Below are positions 12,556 to 24,085 of a stretch of 64,000 nt of DNA, one piece after another (position 1 is the stretch's first letter; each line of letters begins with the position of its first letter). The position numbers and the translations under genes were made by a program. The stretch covers positions 17,622,460-17,686,459 of the forward strand of contig OZ022500.1 of NCBI GenBank assembly GCA_963989385.1, read 5' to 3'. Source of the stretch: Ctena decussata (lineage: Eukaryota > Mollusca > Bivalvia > Lucinida > Lucinidae). The notes below the pieces were generated by a model, which was not told where the DNA came from, ran no database searches, and saw only the letters and a program-made list of their open reading frames with translations.

Positions 12556-12791
12556 GAGCCGCGACACGAGAAAACCAACAATGTGGTTGTGCGCCCCGCG
12601 CAGACTCAGATCAACCTGGGTGTCCGCCCAGTCTAATCAGAATCCTCGCTTTGCGCTTAAAGGGTAGCTAAGGGACTAAGCTACCTTCATGCGGACAGCG
12701 AAGACTCTGATCAGACTGGGCGGATGCCCAGGCTGATCTGAGTCTGCGCTGGGCGCACAACCACATTGTTGGTTTTGTCGCGTCGCGGCTC
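12556..12791. mobile_element. GAGCCGCGAC palindromic MITE, copy 3
   Basis: Full-length copy between matching ATATGAGCC and GGCTCATAT ends. It keeps both outer arms and the inner GATCAGCCTGGGTGTCCGCC arm. Confidence 0.9.
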
Positions 12792-12986
12792 ATATGACGT
12801 CGCTGTTATTCAGTGGATAACGCCGTGTCATAAAAATCGTATGACGACGTGTGTAATAACACTTTGGCGCGTATACGTAACGTCGTTGACAAGGTCCATG
12901 TCAACAATACGTTTTCTTATTGAAATAATGTTCCTTCTAAAGGCGAAATCAATTTTAAAGGGTCATTTGATAAACAGAATTTGACA

Positions 12987-13068
12987 CTCGTTATCAGTTC
13001 ATATGATATTTATAAAATTCGCCGAAGGCTCGATTCATCAATTTCATATGAAATGACCACTCGTGTAA
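12987..13068. repeat. Imperfect palindrome with GCCGAAGGC centre
   Basis: CACTCGTTATCAGTTCATAT is answered by ATGAAATGACCACTCGTG across the centre TTCGCCGAAGGCTCGA. Its centre resembles those of the palindromes at 46067-46186 and 57865-58020. Confidence 0.65.
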
Positions 13069-14555
13069 GATCCTCTATTTATGTTTTAGTTATTTGATAA
13101 TTTTTTAGAACTGATCAGGAAAATCTGCCCTGCTTACAGTTATTAAAATTTATACACGAAGTCACCATAAAATTCTGGTTTAGATATATATAGACCTCGC
13201 CATCAAAATGTTTTCAATTCCAAATTGAATTTAGAAACAAATTCATAGTTTTGGCGATAATTTTTGAAAAAAAAAAGTTCTTCGAAGTTTATGGTACAGA
13301 CAGCTCCGTTAGAGTTTTGAGTAGTTAAAATTTTATTAACCAGCTCTGTGCCAGAGGGCCACTTCAGTGACCACAAATAGTTCCAAGTTAAAATGACAAT
13401 AAATAGCAATTCTTTTGAGGGAATCTGGTGCAGAATATTCGTAATAATGCTATCTTGGTCTTGGTTATTCGTTTTATTGTGTTACAACAGAAAATAATGC
13501 TTTTAAAAGTTTTACTGTTTTCGTGACGTAACGTCCGGATGGTTTGGCGCCAGTTATGACGCGAAACGTCCCGCCATAGATCAGTGTTGTTTGAAAAGTA
13601 CTCTTCGTCGGTGCTCATGTGAAGTTTACTTCTTTTGAGGCATGTGCGCATGTAGATCAGCTCAAACATATATCCGTATTTGCATATACTGATAAAATTC
13701 GGCAAACCCTTACATGCTGTTAAAATTGAATGGTATATCTTACACTAAATAGACAAGTTTCTCATTTTTCAGCTTTTCTAGAAATACAAAGGTACAAGCG
13801 TGACATGAACCACTTCTTTCAGACTGCATATAATAATAATCCTTTTATTATTATTGCTGTTATTCTTATCGGCAACTTGTACCAAATTTTGAAGAAACAA
13901 ATCATCCTACTTTCATTTTCCGCACAGTCTCTTACGCATGTTCGCTCGCGCACATATGGTTATAATGAGAATTTACATAAAATAAGCTGTCATTGTTAGA
14001 TTTGTCGTCGCAAAGTTCCTCTCAGGGGCTCTAGGAGAAATCTACTGGCCCCGAGTCGGTCTGCCAATCTTTGCTTCTTGTCATTAGCAGGCTAGAAAAG
14101 CGCCATGAATCAGTGGCTAGAGGTTATCTGCTTTAGTGCAGAAGGTCGCGGAATCACTTCTCCATTAGGTCACCGGCTAACCAGTTAGAAGTAAATGAAT
14201 ATCTATTTCAAATCGGAATAGATAAAGGACAGCAAAAGGAGAGGACTCCGTCTCTCTAATGTTGTGCCCAAAATACTGTAGGTCTCTAACACCGGGATGA
14301 CATTACGACCAAAAGGCTTCAAGAAAAATATTCTTATTTATTTATTGATTCATTGATGTTGTACTATTATTCATTTTTTATTATTTCCATTGTTTTTTTT
14401 TGTTTTTTTTTTTTTCTTCTTTTTTTCTGAAATAGCACCAGATTTTCAGTACCAGTATCCAAATGAATGAGGCCATCCAAATATTCCACTCAGTCTGTTG
14501 TGGAAAAGTAGTACTTGTTGTGGCTGCATGCTGGCAAATAACCATAATCCGCACT
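13069..14555. other. Spacer with an unassigned minus-strand open frame
   Basis: A 105-codon minus-strand frame at 13388-13705 shows no known domain. It overlaps a small CpG-containing stretch (13500-13620) with a TTTGGCGCC motif. I cannot support a gene or promoter here. Long T runs lie at 14390-14430. Confidence 0.4.
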
Positions 14556-14559
14556 GTTT

Positions 14560-15025
14560 CTTCACACGGGCAACGTTTCTGTGACAAAGTAGATTTGGCA
14601 TAGAAAAATTTGCTCGTGTGAATGAAAAAAATATGCTACATTTTCATTGCCAAATTCATATGGTAAAAATTATATGACAAACAAAATTTGTCCGTGTGAA
14701 CAGAAAATTTGCCATAGAATATGTAACAAAGAAAGTAGCTATGGAAATTAAGAAAGAAAACTTTGCTCCTTATTATTCAGTTTGATTTCAAACAAAGTAC
14801 ATTTTATGATGAAAATGTGCCACAGTTGGCCGTTCACACGAGTAGAGTTTGTTTGTCCAGGTAACTTTGACGAGAATTCTTTGTTCGTGTGAACACGGCA
14901 GCAAATATTCCATTGCCCAAGTTTATTTGACAAATAATTTGCTCCGTGTGAACGCAAAATGTTTGGCAAACTTTCTTTGTTACAGTTTCTGTGACAAAGA
15001 AACCTTGGTCGTGTGAACGAAGCTT
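14560..15025. mobile_element. MITE-like element with seven GTTCACACG motifs
   Basis: The 9-mer GTTCACACG, its complement, or one-base variants recur near 14560, 14611, 14690, 14831, 14884, 14943 and 15009 in both orientations. Between them are repeated TGACAAA and TTTGGCA words. Repeated subterminal words in both orientations are typical of transposase-binding arrays of cut-and-paste elements. Class not determined. Confidence 0.5.
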
Positions 15026-15315
15026 TACGTGCTAAATCTTATCAAGGCATCAAACGACAAAACTAACTTGCCGTGACTAGACCTACTGTGCTGTGTTAGA
15101 TCTATTTTGGGCTTAGGGAAAGAGTGGACAAGTGTGTATCCCAGACTAATACTTTGTTGAAGCAAACATTTTCAATTATGATTATACATAGACCTAGGAA
15201 AGGTGGGGTGGAAGGGGAGCAAATTATTGAGAACTACACACATTTGTAGTTCGTGCGTCGATCGAACAAACCTTGAGAGTATTCTAAATGGGTCCAATGC
15301 AGATTATTAGTACAT

Positions 15316-15376
15316 GTATGAGGGGTGGGGCGGTGGGGATGGGTGAGGGGGGTGGGGGGTGGGGTAACGGCCGGAG
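15316..15376 (+). repeat. G-rich tract with G-quadruplex potential
   Basis: Runs of three to six G occur at least eight times within 60 bp. A weaker G-rich stretch lies at 16452-16490. No gene is attached. Confidence 0.6.
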
Positions 15377-16560
15377 GGGAAGAAGCTTGGATCTGCTGCC
15401 CCTCCCCACGGCCTGCTCTTACGCCTATGATACACTGCTGAATGCATACGCCTCCAAGGGAGATGACACTAAAATGGATTTTTTTCCTTTCACATACTGG
15501 GTGGATAGAATTTCGGTTAACTGACTGCTTTTTATAATATTCTCTGTCGAAAAAAAGTTTGCCCGAAAATAATGCCATCATTTCTCATTCCCACAAAAAT
15601 ACAGCAAGAGAACCTATAAAGAAAGGGCTTGGGAACGGATTGGGGCGGGGCGGGGCGGGCGCATATTATTCTGCTTAAAGTGTCTAAAATAGCTAACAGA
15701 CCCTAATGATCTACATGTTGCCATACATAGTAAGGTTTACGGATACAGTTCTATGTTTTTCCACCATTTTTACAAAGTCTAACAGCTTTTGAGACTTCCT
15801 GTATGCCGCCTTGGATAAAGAGTCCTTTCTAAAATGGGGATCTATTCTCAAAGGATAAAAAATCTTTTGAAGTAGATTTCTTCGTTTAGGAGTTGATCCC
15901 CATTGAAAAGGGAAGCTAAAAGTCAATTGAAATGTTGCTTGCGTTGCAAATGTACTCTTCACCGAACATTGTTCCTCTTGGTCTCCTTCTGGCTTCGCAC
16001 CTGCCGACATGTATTGCTGTTTGGTTTCCGGTACGGATTTAGTTTAAACATATTTTATTGCCAAGTAATCTGTACAGCAATTGGGTTGGGCCACAAGTTC
16101 TAACAACATTAATTACGGCCCTCCCCGTACATATGTAAAATACAAAGTTATAGGCAATGACATGAAGATTAATACACACATTAAAGTAAGGTGTGAATTC
16201 TATATAACGTAAACACACAATGGGATGGCTATGAAATGTAAAGAAGTAAAAAAAGTGAAAAAAAAAAAAAAGCAACAACTAATGCAGCAAGCAGCATCCA
16301 GCCAGATAACAGTAACAGCTATTATATGATATAGTAAGTGTTAAATCAAGAAAAGTTTAATAAGAGCTGACAAATCCCATCAGGACCAGAACACTAAAAC
16401 TGTAGGAACATGAGGTTACTGGCAGGCCAACTCATAAGAGAAAGATGAGTAGGTGGGGACAGGTGGGTAGGGGTGGGGTGGGAAACTGGCCCTTCTGTGC
16501 CCTCGAAACGATTCTTCTATTACTAAATACACTCAGGTTTCTTGAAGCTTCATTCAGCTG
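15377..16560. other. Spacer with an unassigned minus-strand open frame
   Basis: A 99-codon minus-strand frame (15711-16010) is rich in basic and aromatic residues, but I do not recognise it and see no splice support. A GGGGCGGGGCGGGGCGGGC tract lies at 15642-15660. Confidence 0.35.
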
Positions 16561-17643
16561 AAAAAATAAATAAATAAATAATTACATTCAGATCATTAGA
16601 TATATACCTGATATTATCCTGGAAGATAAGCATGTCTTTAAGATACTGAGGAGCAGTCAGGTTTATGTGACAGATTAACTAGTAAAACGTTTTGTATTTT
16701 TGATATACTGGTGCACGTGACCGAAGAAGATAACATTATCTTTTTCGGAAAATGCATCAGAACCATATAATATGAAACGAACTCCTAGAGGATGAAATTT
16801 TCTAGTCGCGCGAAATAAGGTCACTCTTTCATTACTAAACCTTTCACATCGAAAGAAATAATGTTCAGCATCTTCAATACTGATCCCACAGTCACAAAGA
16901 GGAGAATCTTTTAGATGGTTTTGATAAAGGTCGTTCTTAAGGTTGCTACATTTGTTCCTTATTCGACAGTGGAATACAGATTCAGTTCTCTTACCCTGGA
17001 TGAAAAATTTGGGAATTTGCGGAGAAATATAAATATGCTGTTTTAGTTTAAGTTTAAATGAATTCACTGAAGTTTCAGATCGAATTTCAAGAGGTAAATT
17101 GTTCCACAAGAGTGTACCAGAAGGAATAAAAGATTTTGCAAATAATTCAGTTCTTCTATTCATAATACTTATATTTTCGGCGTTTCTTAAGTTGTAAACA
17201 GTTCTTTCAGTAACAAGAGGAGGCAACAGGCTACACAGATATTCCGGGGCAGTACCATTAAAAATTTTATACATGGTAACTAATTTCTGAAACTGACGAC
17301 GGTCAGACAAAGGTAGCCACCCGATTTCGCTCATTAAGTTGTCTATTGAAACTGAGCGGGTTAACCCGGTGACTATTCGAGCAGCTTCATATTGAAATCG
17401 TTCAAGTCGTTCTTTCTCATACATTGTGCAGCCATCCCATACGATAGATGCGTACTCGACCAGAGGCCTCAAGTATGAAAAATAAAGCTGATTCAGTGTT
17501 TTACGATTTAGCATAAACTTCAAACTTCGCATAACTCCTAACATTTTCGCAGCAGACGTTAAAATATTGTTGATATGGGTATGCCATTTACCGGTACGGA
17601 TAGTAAGTAAGCGGGGCTTTACTACGCATGCCCAGATTAGCAA
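16560..17643 (-). pseudogene. 5'-truncated LINE: RT thumb region and C-terminal zinc knuckle
   Basis: The open frame covers 16675-17643 (322 codons). Around residues 20-75 it has the conserved end of a non-LTR reverse transcriptase (WHTHINNIL, then LNQLYFSYLRPLVEYASIVW and ERFQYEAARIVTG). Around residues 150-185 it has LRNAENISI and LLWNNLPLEIRSETSVNSFK. Near residues 245-265 there is a C-x-C-x7-H-x4-C knuckle (CDCGISIEDAEHYFFRC), a common C-terminal nucleic-acid binding motif in LINEs. The catalytic RT core is absent, and coding similarity ends near 17615, so the first residues up to the nominal start are flank. A TTTA-rich tail may lie at 16560-16582. It is a dead 5'-truncated copy, but the retained frame is unbroken, which suggests moderate age. 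Confidence 0.8.
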
Positions 17644-18187
17644 TTAATGAAAAGCGAATGCTTGGAGTATTGAACTACGTTTAACTGCTGACCATCCCTG
17701 TGAAAAAAATCATGTCTAGTTCGTTAGTAATTCATGAACCATTCATGAATCATTTTCATGATAGTCCATGAACAACAACTGGAAAAAAAGATAAAAAAAA
17801 AGAAAAGAATAAATACAATAACAAAAATTGAGATACGGAAAGAATTCTTTTACTTATTTATCTATTAGTTCTTTTTTATTTTTATTGTTTTTAAATTTAT
17901 TTTTTTTGTCTTTCTTTTCTTGTTTTTTTCTTTATTGAAATCTGTAGCACTGTTAAGAGATGTCATAGTAACAAAAGTTTGTTTCGCAAAACGACACGTC
18001 ACTGACGATGCGGGCACACCTATGAAAAAAATATGCCAATTGTAAATGTAATCTTGTGATCTCGGAAAAAATGTAACGCCATGGCATAATTTCGTAGGTA
18101 GGAGGGCCAGTTGCTGATAAAAGTGGAATATTCGAAAATACTCAGCTAGAGACAGATAGCCAACAGTCTGCTGTATTTCAGGCTTTC

Positions 18188-18218
<31 letters not shown>

Positions 18219-18237
18219 TATACCCTTCGTGCCCTGA

Positions 18238-18301
<64 letters not shown>

Positions 18302-18384
18302 TTTTCGGTTATCCAAAGTTGATAGTTTAACCGATGATTCGATATGATGTTACTTGCACTATGTCACACGGTCTAAGAGCAGAT
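17644..18384. repeat. Spacer with GA, TC and CA microsatellites
   Basis: A GA run at 18188-18213 is followed by a TC run at 18237-18251 and about 25 CA units at 18251-18300. Upstream there are T-rich tracts and four CATGAA-type words between 17729 and 17776. No gene is seen. Confidence 0.8.
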
Positions 18385-18583
18385 ATGGAGGCCCGGTAGC
18401 TCAATAGATTAAGCGCTGGCCTGCTGATCCAACAACGGTCCCAAATCCGGCTGAAGGCGGAGTTCTTTCCAACCGTAAAGGGGGTTCCATTGCGCACAGA
18501 CTTTTATAATGACTCTCCCATTGTCATGATATGACTGAAACACTGTAAAAAGGACATAAAACTGCAAGTTATTCATCCATCCA
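18385..18583 (+). mobile_element. tRNA-derived SINE (family S3) with 13-bp target duplication
   Basis: TCTAAGAGCAGAT at 18372-18384 is repeated exactly at 18584-18596. Between them lies a tRNA-like head (GGCCCGGTAGCTCAATAGAT), a body containing GGTTCCATTGCGCACAGAC and TGACTGAAACACTGTAAAAA, and an ATCCATCC tail. It is an intact, fairly recent insertion and serves as reference for the S3 family. Other pieces are at 24031-24080, 24856-24911, 40204-40364 and 57441-57520. Confidence 0.92.
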
Positions 18584-19211
18584 TCTAAGAGCAGATGCCT
18601 TGTAACTCGAACTCGTTTGACCGTTTGGCGACATATTAGAAGCAACATGCAAGTTTGATGATACATACAGAGAGAGGTAAGCGTTTCATGTGGCCTAGAG
18701 ACCGTAGGGACAGTGGGTGTTAGAGGCACACGGTATTATGAGCACAACATATGAAAGACGAAGCCACACGTCTGAGTCGCTGTCTTTATCATTCCCTGAT
18801 TTGAAAAAAAAAAAACATACCCGTTTGCTGCTGAGTTGATACAGTTTTTCAGACCTGGATTGTCCAAGAAAGGTTAGAACCTTCATTATGCACAATAGCC
18901 GAGCGCCTCGAATCACACGAGGACGCGCTACTCTGTACGGTAATAGAAACTCATAATAATAAACATTTCATTATGTCGTATTTCTGGCAGTAATCTTGGA
19001 CATGCTTAGTACCTATAACTTTTCTATCGGCCCACACTGTTTGCGCGCTGACACAAGTGACGTTACGGCGGACGCGCAACGTTATTTTGGTAAAATACAC
19101 AAAAACAAACGTAATTAGCCCGACGTCTCCGCGGCGTGAAATGACGTCTGGCACTGAAAGGGTTAAAGACATTAACCCGAACAAAAGTAATAGCTCTTTT
19201 CCAGGAAGGTA

Positions 19212-19314
19212 ATCATTCGCCTACATTTGGCACTCACGAACTAATGAACGAACGCATTGATAATGTCAATACGTTCGTTCATTAGTTTGTGAGTGCCAAC
19301 TGTAGGCGAATTAT
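19212..19314. repeat. Near-perfect palindrome
   Basis: TTCGCCTACATTTGGCACTC at about 19216 is answered by GAGTGCCAACTGTAGGCGAA at about 19292, with ACGAACTAATGAACGAACG continuing the stem. The loop is only about 10 bp. Probably a hairpin MITE. It lies beside the 3' end of the Penelope-like remnant. Confidence 0.8.
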
Positions 19315-19374
19315 CAATACGTTCGTTCATTATCTTCTCATAAATTATCCCAAGTAGAGGAATTGTAATACAGT

Positions 19375-19562
19375 TTAATGGATGTCACTCTGTTACTCAA
19401 TATTTCGACCCCTTCTGGGGCCTTTTTCAAGAGAAATGGGCCAAACTTCACCCTCACATCAACTCTGTTGTTTCTTTTCACCATTAACAAAATGTTATGA
19501 CGTCATGGCGTCACTTCCCGTACTTCCTGTGGGAAGTGACGTCATGACGTCAAAACATGACG
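19375..19562 (-). other. 3' untranslated part of the Penelope-like element
   Basis: It follows the GIY-YIG frame on the minus strand. It contains a degenerate hammerhead-like stretch (19386-19425; read on minus, GGCCCCAGAAGGGGTCGAAA) and a short palindrome of GTCACTTCCC/GGGAAGTGAC with TGACGTCA words at 19499-19565. Hammerhead-type ribozymes are known in terminal regions of Penelope-like elements. Here the CTGATGA core is not preserved. Confidence 0.45.
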
Positions 19563-20230
19563 TTACATTTGGCGCACTTCCTTAGAATTCAGTCCTGAAG
19601 GAAACTTGGTATTTAGTCTGTTTATCCAATCATTTTCCCTGATTAGACGTAGTGATTTTGACTGTCCGTGGACTTTCTCAAGGACTGAGACTTGCACATT
19701 GTGTATGGAATGGTTGTTTGAGTTGAAATGTGTTGCTACCGATTTGTCTCTGTTCAGTCTGATGTCTCGTAGGTGCTCGTCGACTCTCTCTTTCAGCTGA
19801 CGTCCAGTTTCTCCTACATACACTACTTTCCCACACTTAGTGCATGTTAAGCCATATATGACATCCCTCTCAGTACACATGGAGTCCTGTTCAACCTGTA
19901 TTGCACAAATTCTGCAGTCTGCTTTACATGCTGGTCGCTGACGTGGCATGTCTTTCTTCAGCTTACCATGCACTAGGATATCAGCCAGATTACGATCTCT
20001 TCTGTAGGCCGCCATTGGTTCCTCCTTAAACACCTCCTGCATTCTTTCAGATTTATGTAGAATCTTCATGTGCCTGCGTAATACCTTGGTTACATCAGGC
20101 AAGCATTTTGAGTATGTCAATACCAGCGGTACTCTCTCAGACTCTTTCTTCTCTTTGTAGTGTAGAAGCTGCTCCCTTGGAATCGAGTCCACCCTTTGTA
20201 ATTGGCCTTCTATGTGTTTCCCAGAGTAGC
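19563..20230 (-). pseudogene. Penelope-like element, GIY-YIG endonuclease domain
   Basis: The frame encodes the C-terminal half of a Penelope-like retroelement protein. A linker with the cysteine motif CKADCRIC (near 19905-19930) precedes the nuclease. The nuclease shows VIYGLTCTKC, then VVYVGETGRQLKERVDEHLR, matching the GLT...YVGET form of the GIY-YIG fold, and ends shortly after WINRLNTKFPSGLN. The open frame from the first ATG is 19563-20192. The same frame can be read upstream as YSGKHIEGQLQRV, so the true protein continued from the RT domain next door. A one-base shift near 20228 breaks that continuity. Confidence 0.85.
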
Positions 20231-20880
20231 CTTCTTTCTTAGTTGAGCCTTCAGTTCTTTCCTCCTGGTCAAGTAGTCCCCTTCATTTTGGCATATCCTC
20301 CTGATCCTTATGCCAAGACCATACGGTACAGCCTTTTTAGTATGGGGTGGGTGGTTTGACTTGCTCTTGAGGTAAAGATGTTTATCTGTTGGCTTGCTGT
20401 AGAGGTCTGTCTCTAATCTACCATCTTTCAGCCGTACAAGAGTATCTAGGAATTCGATCTGTGAGGTGCTGTATCTGAGTTCAATCTCAATATTCTTATA
20501 GATATTGTTTGCATGCCCTGCAAATGCTAGCAATGAAGATTCTCCTTCTGTCCACAGTCCAAACCCATCATCAATGAATCTCTTGTAGAAAAGAGGCTGC
20601 TTCTCAAAGTTTTCCAGTTCCTCATCCCATTTGCGCATGTATGAGCATGCAAAGTTCTTACCCAGTCTGGAGGCGCGAAATAGCCCTTTTGGTGCTGATG
20701 TGCCGTAAAACCCATATCACTCACTCATTACCCAGTCTGGAACCAATGGCTATTCCTTCTGTCTGTATATAGCTTGTGTTATCAAAGTTAACACATTGTG
20801 CTCAAGAACTGCCTTTATCATATCTACAACATTCTCAGTAGCTACCAGTGGATCCGTTCTCGTCTTAAGGCCTTCCTTGC
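20210..20880 (-). pseudogene. Penelope-like element, reverse transcriptase domain (broken)
   Basis: The main frame (20210-20638) has the catalytic FIDD box (YKRFIDDGFGLW), then SQIEFLDTLVRLKDG and the family-typical KPTDKHLYLKSKSNHPPHTK. Upstream RT sequence (NTSYIQTEGIAIGSRLG) continues at 20735-20800, and further RT sequence to about 20875 lies in another frame. Three lesions are visible. There is a one-base shift to the GIY-YIG part. There is a 57-bp insertion at 20671-20727 with 13-bp target duplications. The region that should hold the N-terminal RT motifs is missing and replaced by the block at 20881-21040. It cannot make a working enzyme. Confidence 0.85.
20658..20740 (+). mobile_element. 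57-bp SINE 3' fragment with 13-bp target duplication
   Basis: TTACCCAGTCTGG occurs at 20658-20670 and again at 20728-20740. The inserted 57 bp (20671-20727) contain GTGCTGATGTGCCGTAAAAC and end in TCACTCACTCA, which reads like the extreme 3' end and tail of a SINE. It interrupts the Penelope-like RT frame, so it is the younger insertion. Confidence 0.85.
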
Positions 20881-21040
20881 CACCTATTTCGGAAAAAGCT
20901 GCTGACTCGGCTTATCACTTGTAATTCATTGTTTGTTGGAATGTCTTTGTCAATCTTTCCCTTTGATGTTGGGGATAGGGTTTTGGATCTGATTCAGTCA
21001 GTTCCTGAACTGTAGTTACTCATTAAATTTTCTACTGAAT
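20881..21040. repeat. 155-bp block shared with 31486-31645 and 54945-55085
   Basis: It contains GCTGCTGACTCGGCTTATCA and CCCTTTGATGTTGGGGATA. The same sequence recurs at 31486-31645 (same direction) and 54945-55085 (opposite). Here it is joined to the Penelope-like RT, so it may be the terminal (pLTR-like) part of that family. This is an inference from one junction. Confidence 0.65.
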
Positions 21041-21123
21041 CTGTGCATGCATGCTTAACACAAATGTAATTAGTTGTCATTCGCTAGATTTCGGTGGACG
21101 ATTAAAAATATTTGGCGTAAGTT

Positions 21124-22090
21124 TTTAGCTCACCAGAGCCGGAGGCTCTGGTGGAGCTTATAGGATATGCAGATGTCTGTCGTCGTTGTCGTCGTCGTCC
21201 TTCAACACTTTTAAACAGCATTTTCTCTGAAGCCACTAAGCAGATTGGGCCCAAATTTAATCTGTAGCATTCTTCGGCTGAGGGATTGAAAGCTTGTGTT
21301 TTTTATGAAAATCTGCCCTTTAGTTTGGTTGCTATGGCAACTTAGAGCCTCCATAGACTTATAATGGGGAAAATTGAAAAATGGCATTTTTTTCTGCCAA
21401 GCTATTGCAAATATGTTGACAAAACTTTTTTAGAAATGTTCTGTGAGAAGTCTTCTATCAGCTATATGTTTTTGGCCTACTGCTCCTTTTAATGGTTACC
21501 ATTGAAACCAAAATGCAAAAAAAAATGAAAAAAAAACTTAAAAAATATCTCCTCTGAAACCACTTGGCCGATAAGGCCCAGATTTCAACTGTAGTATCCT
21601 TAGGCTGAACGTTTGAAAGTTTGTTTTTTTATGCAAACCTGCCCTTAAGTTTGGTTGCTATGGCAACTAAGAGTTCGAATAGACTTATAATGGAGAAAAT
21701 TGAAAAATGGCATTTACTGCCAAGCTATTGCAGATATGTTGACAAAACTTTTATAGAAATGTTCCTTAAGAAGTATTCTATTACCTTTGTGTTTATGGGC
21801 CCACTGCTCTTTTTATTGGTTGCCAGGGAAACCAAAATGCAAAAAAAAAAATGCTTAAAATATTATGTTCTCAGAAGCCATTTGGCTATTAAGGCCCAGA
21901 TTTCATCTGTAGTATTCTTAGGCTGGGGGACTAAAAGTTTGTGTTTTTTATGAATATCGGCTCTTTTATTTGGTTGCAATGGCAACTTAGAGTTGCATTG
22001 ACTTATAATGGGGAAAATTGAAAAAAGGCCTTCATGACTGCCAAGCCATTGCTGATATATTGACAAAACTTTTATATATTGCAAACCTAA
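21124..22090. mobile_element. Tandem-core element T3 (3 units of about 310 bp)
   Basis: It starts TTTTTAGCTCACC, then a GAGCC/GGCTC hairpin, GGAGCTTATAGGAT and a GTCGTCGTC run. The body has three units recognised by GACTTATAATGGGGAAAATTG (21358, 21683 and 22001). The start is the reverse complement of the end of T1, while the cores are unrelated. Open frames inside are repeat translations. Confidence 0.8.
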
Positions 22091-22499
22091 ATTTCAGAGC
22101 CCCATATCCTACTTTTACACAGAAATAAACACTGACATCTTGCATGATTTTCGTCAACAATAACTTAAACACATCCACTCCTGTGCACGCAGGGCATGCG
22201 ACTCCGATTGTGCACTATCTGCAGAAACTCTCAAAATAGACACTTCCTATAAATTAAAATTTTGATTTTTATTCTGGAATGGAATAAATTTATGTTTACA
22301 TAGATCATCAAATACCGGGATGGTGCAGGACTGCACTCATGGGGATAACTGTAAAGGGTGACGTGCCATCCAATTGATATTTAAGATAAATTCCCGAAAT
22401 TTTGTGACTGTTGCTCTGTAAAATGGCTTTTTAAAATCAATTATTCAAATCCACTCTAAAGGTTTCAAAACATGGTGGGGCTTAGAAGTTTTTAATCGC

Positions 22500-23883
22500 C
22501 CTTCGTGTAGCTAAATACGTAGCCTAGTTACATGTACGTTTGATTTAGAATATTTAACTCAAACATGGCATTTTGATACACGTAACGTATACCTAGTAAA
22601 ACGTAGCAGCACATATTAAAACGTGGTCAAAACCTTCTAAAACGAAGCCGAAACGCATTAGATACGGTCATAAACGTTACAAGAATAACCTACAGGTCAT
22701 CTGAGTCTCAGTCTCACTGTCAGGTACTGAGGGCTGGGTTTTCTACGTATCTAAAACGTACCAAAACGGGAATACGCGTATTAAAACGTAGCAAATACGT
22801 ATTTTATACGGATATATACGCCTACATACGTGGCCTAGCTACGGTCGAATTAAAACATTCAGCTTAAACGGAGCATTTTAAAACAAACTTATTGTATGCG
22901 TAAAAAACGTATTGAAACACAGTCTTTAAAGGTAGGTTCCTGGACTAGCAATAACAATTATGTTCACAAAATAATTTCGTCTTTTTCTGAGTAGTATTGA
23001 ATTCTTCAATTTTTCTAAAATTGTTGCTACTGAGAAAATCATCAGATGTTGAAGAAAATAGTCATTTTCCCTTTTTGTTTATTTTCTTTCGTTGGAATTC
23101 CAGTTCTAAAAATAACTATGTTTATTATGTCTACAAGTGTACGATTTCTGATGCCATTCTCCAAAGGTCAATTTTCTCTTGCTGTGAGCTCTCCTAGAGG
23201 TCCTGTAATGGCGGATGGGTTAAAACTATCCCAAAATGCAATGCAGCATGACGTCAGCTGTGTTATCTATTTTGACGCGAATTAAAAATAGCGCTAACTG
23301 GTGTGCGAAGCAGAGTTAGGAAATCCCTTGCAAAACAACTTTTCTAATATTTTTTTATTTACACTTTATAGTGAAACTTATTCATTCCCTTTTTATAAGT
23401 GCTTTCCAACAACTTGGATGAAAGATCATCAAAATTATGATGCATACCATACAGGAACCTACCTTTAAGTACAAGAACGTAAATGGAACGTTTTCAACAC
23501 GAAGTCATACGTAAAGGTCCTGTACGCACTATATACGCACGATATACGCTTTCCCATGCTTAGTTCGTTTTGCGGCGTTTAACTCTGCGTTTTATTACGA
23601 TTTGGTATGTTTTGTGAACCTACTCAAAACGTCACTTTGACAAGGTAGTGATTCCGTACATTACCCAGTTAAACGTACGGAATCGTAGTAGGTACATGTA
23701 AGTAAAGTGTACTCATCCCTTCTGAAAGCGAGGCACTAAGCCATTTGATAAGCAGAAAATACGATGTAAATCGTTGTCAAACGTATTGAAAACGTACTTG
23801 AAACAAAACAGGGCCCATTTTTTGCCAAACGTAAGGCGATAAACGTAATACAGCCCTCAAAATGTGACAGTGAGACTGGGGCC
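22500..23883. mobile_element. ACGT-rich foldback element
   Basis: GTCTCACTGTCA with GAGGGCTG (22711-22736) is answered by CAGCCCTC with TGACAGTGAGAC (23851-23878). The interior is crowded with AAAACGTA/TACGTTTT words. The stretch before the left end (22500-22690) has the same style and partly repeats 22820-22890. It is split by a younger TTAA element (22926-23468). Confidence 0.7.
22926..23468. mobile_element. TTAA-flanked MITE nested in the ACGT-rich element
   Basis: TTAA at 22926-22929 is followed by AGGTAGGTTCCTG. The right end is CAGGAACCTACCT followed by TTAA at 23465-23468. TIRs of 13 bp plus TTAA indicate piggyBac-type insertion. The open frames at 22997-23285 show no transposase. Confidence 0.85.
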
Positions 23884-24030
23884 TTAAGGAAAATCTATGT
23901 AATGACTCACGTGATGACACGATAGATTAGTGTGGTAGAGTGAGCTTTGAAGATAATCAACGCACTGGCAGCCCTGTGGAGGTCTTTCGGGACGCCATTG
24001 TCGTCTTGCTTTTTGATTACCTGTCACATG

Positions 24031-24080
24031 TGGGTTAAGCGCTGGCCTGCTAATCTAGCGGTCTTGGGTTTGCGGAAATA
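24031..24080 (+). mobile_element. SINE family S3, head fragment
   Basis: GTTAAGCGCTGGCCTGCTAA followed by a GGTCTTGGGTTTGC B-box-like segment matches the S3 head at 18400-18450. The copy stops where the LINE 3' tail begins. Confidence 0.75.
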
Positions 24081-24085
24081 TTTTT

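Noticed and set aside
15642..15660. GC-box promoter (GGGGCGGGGC repeats)
   Set aside because: It is an isolated simple repeat with no gene start nearby.
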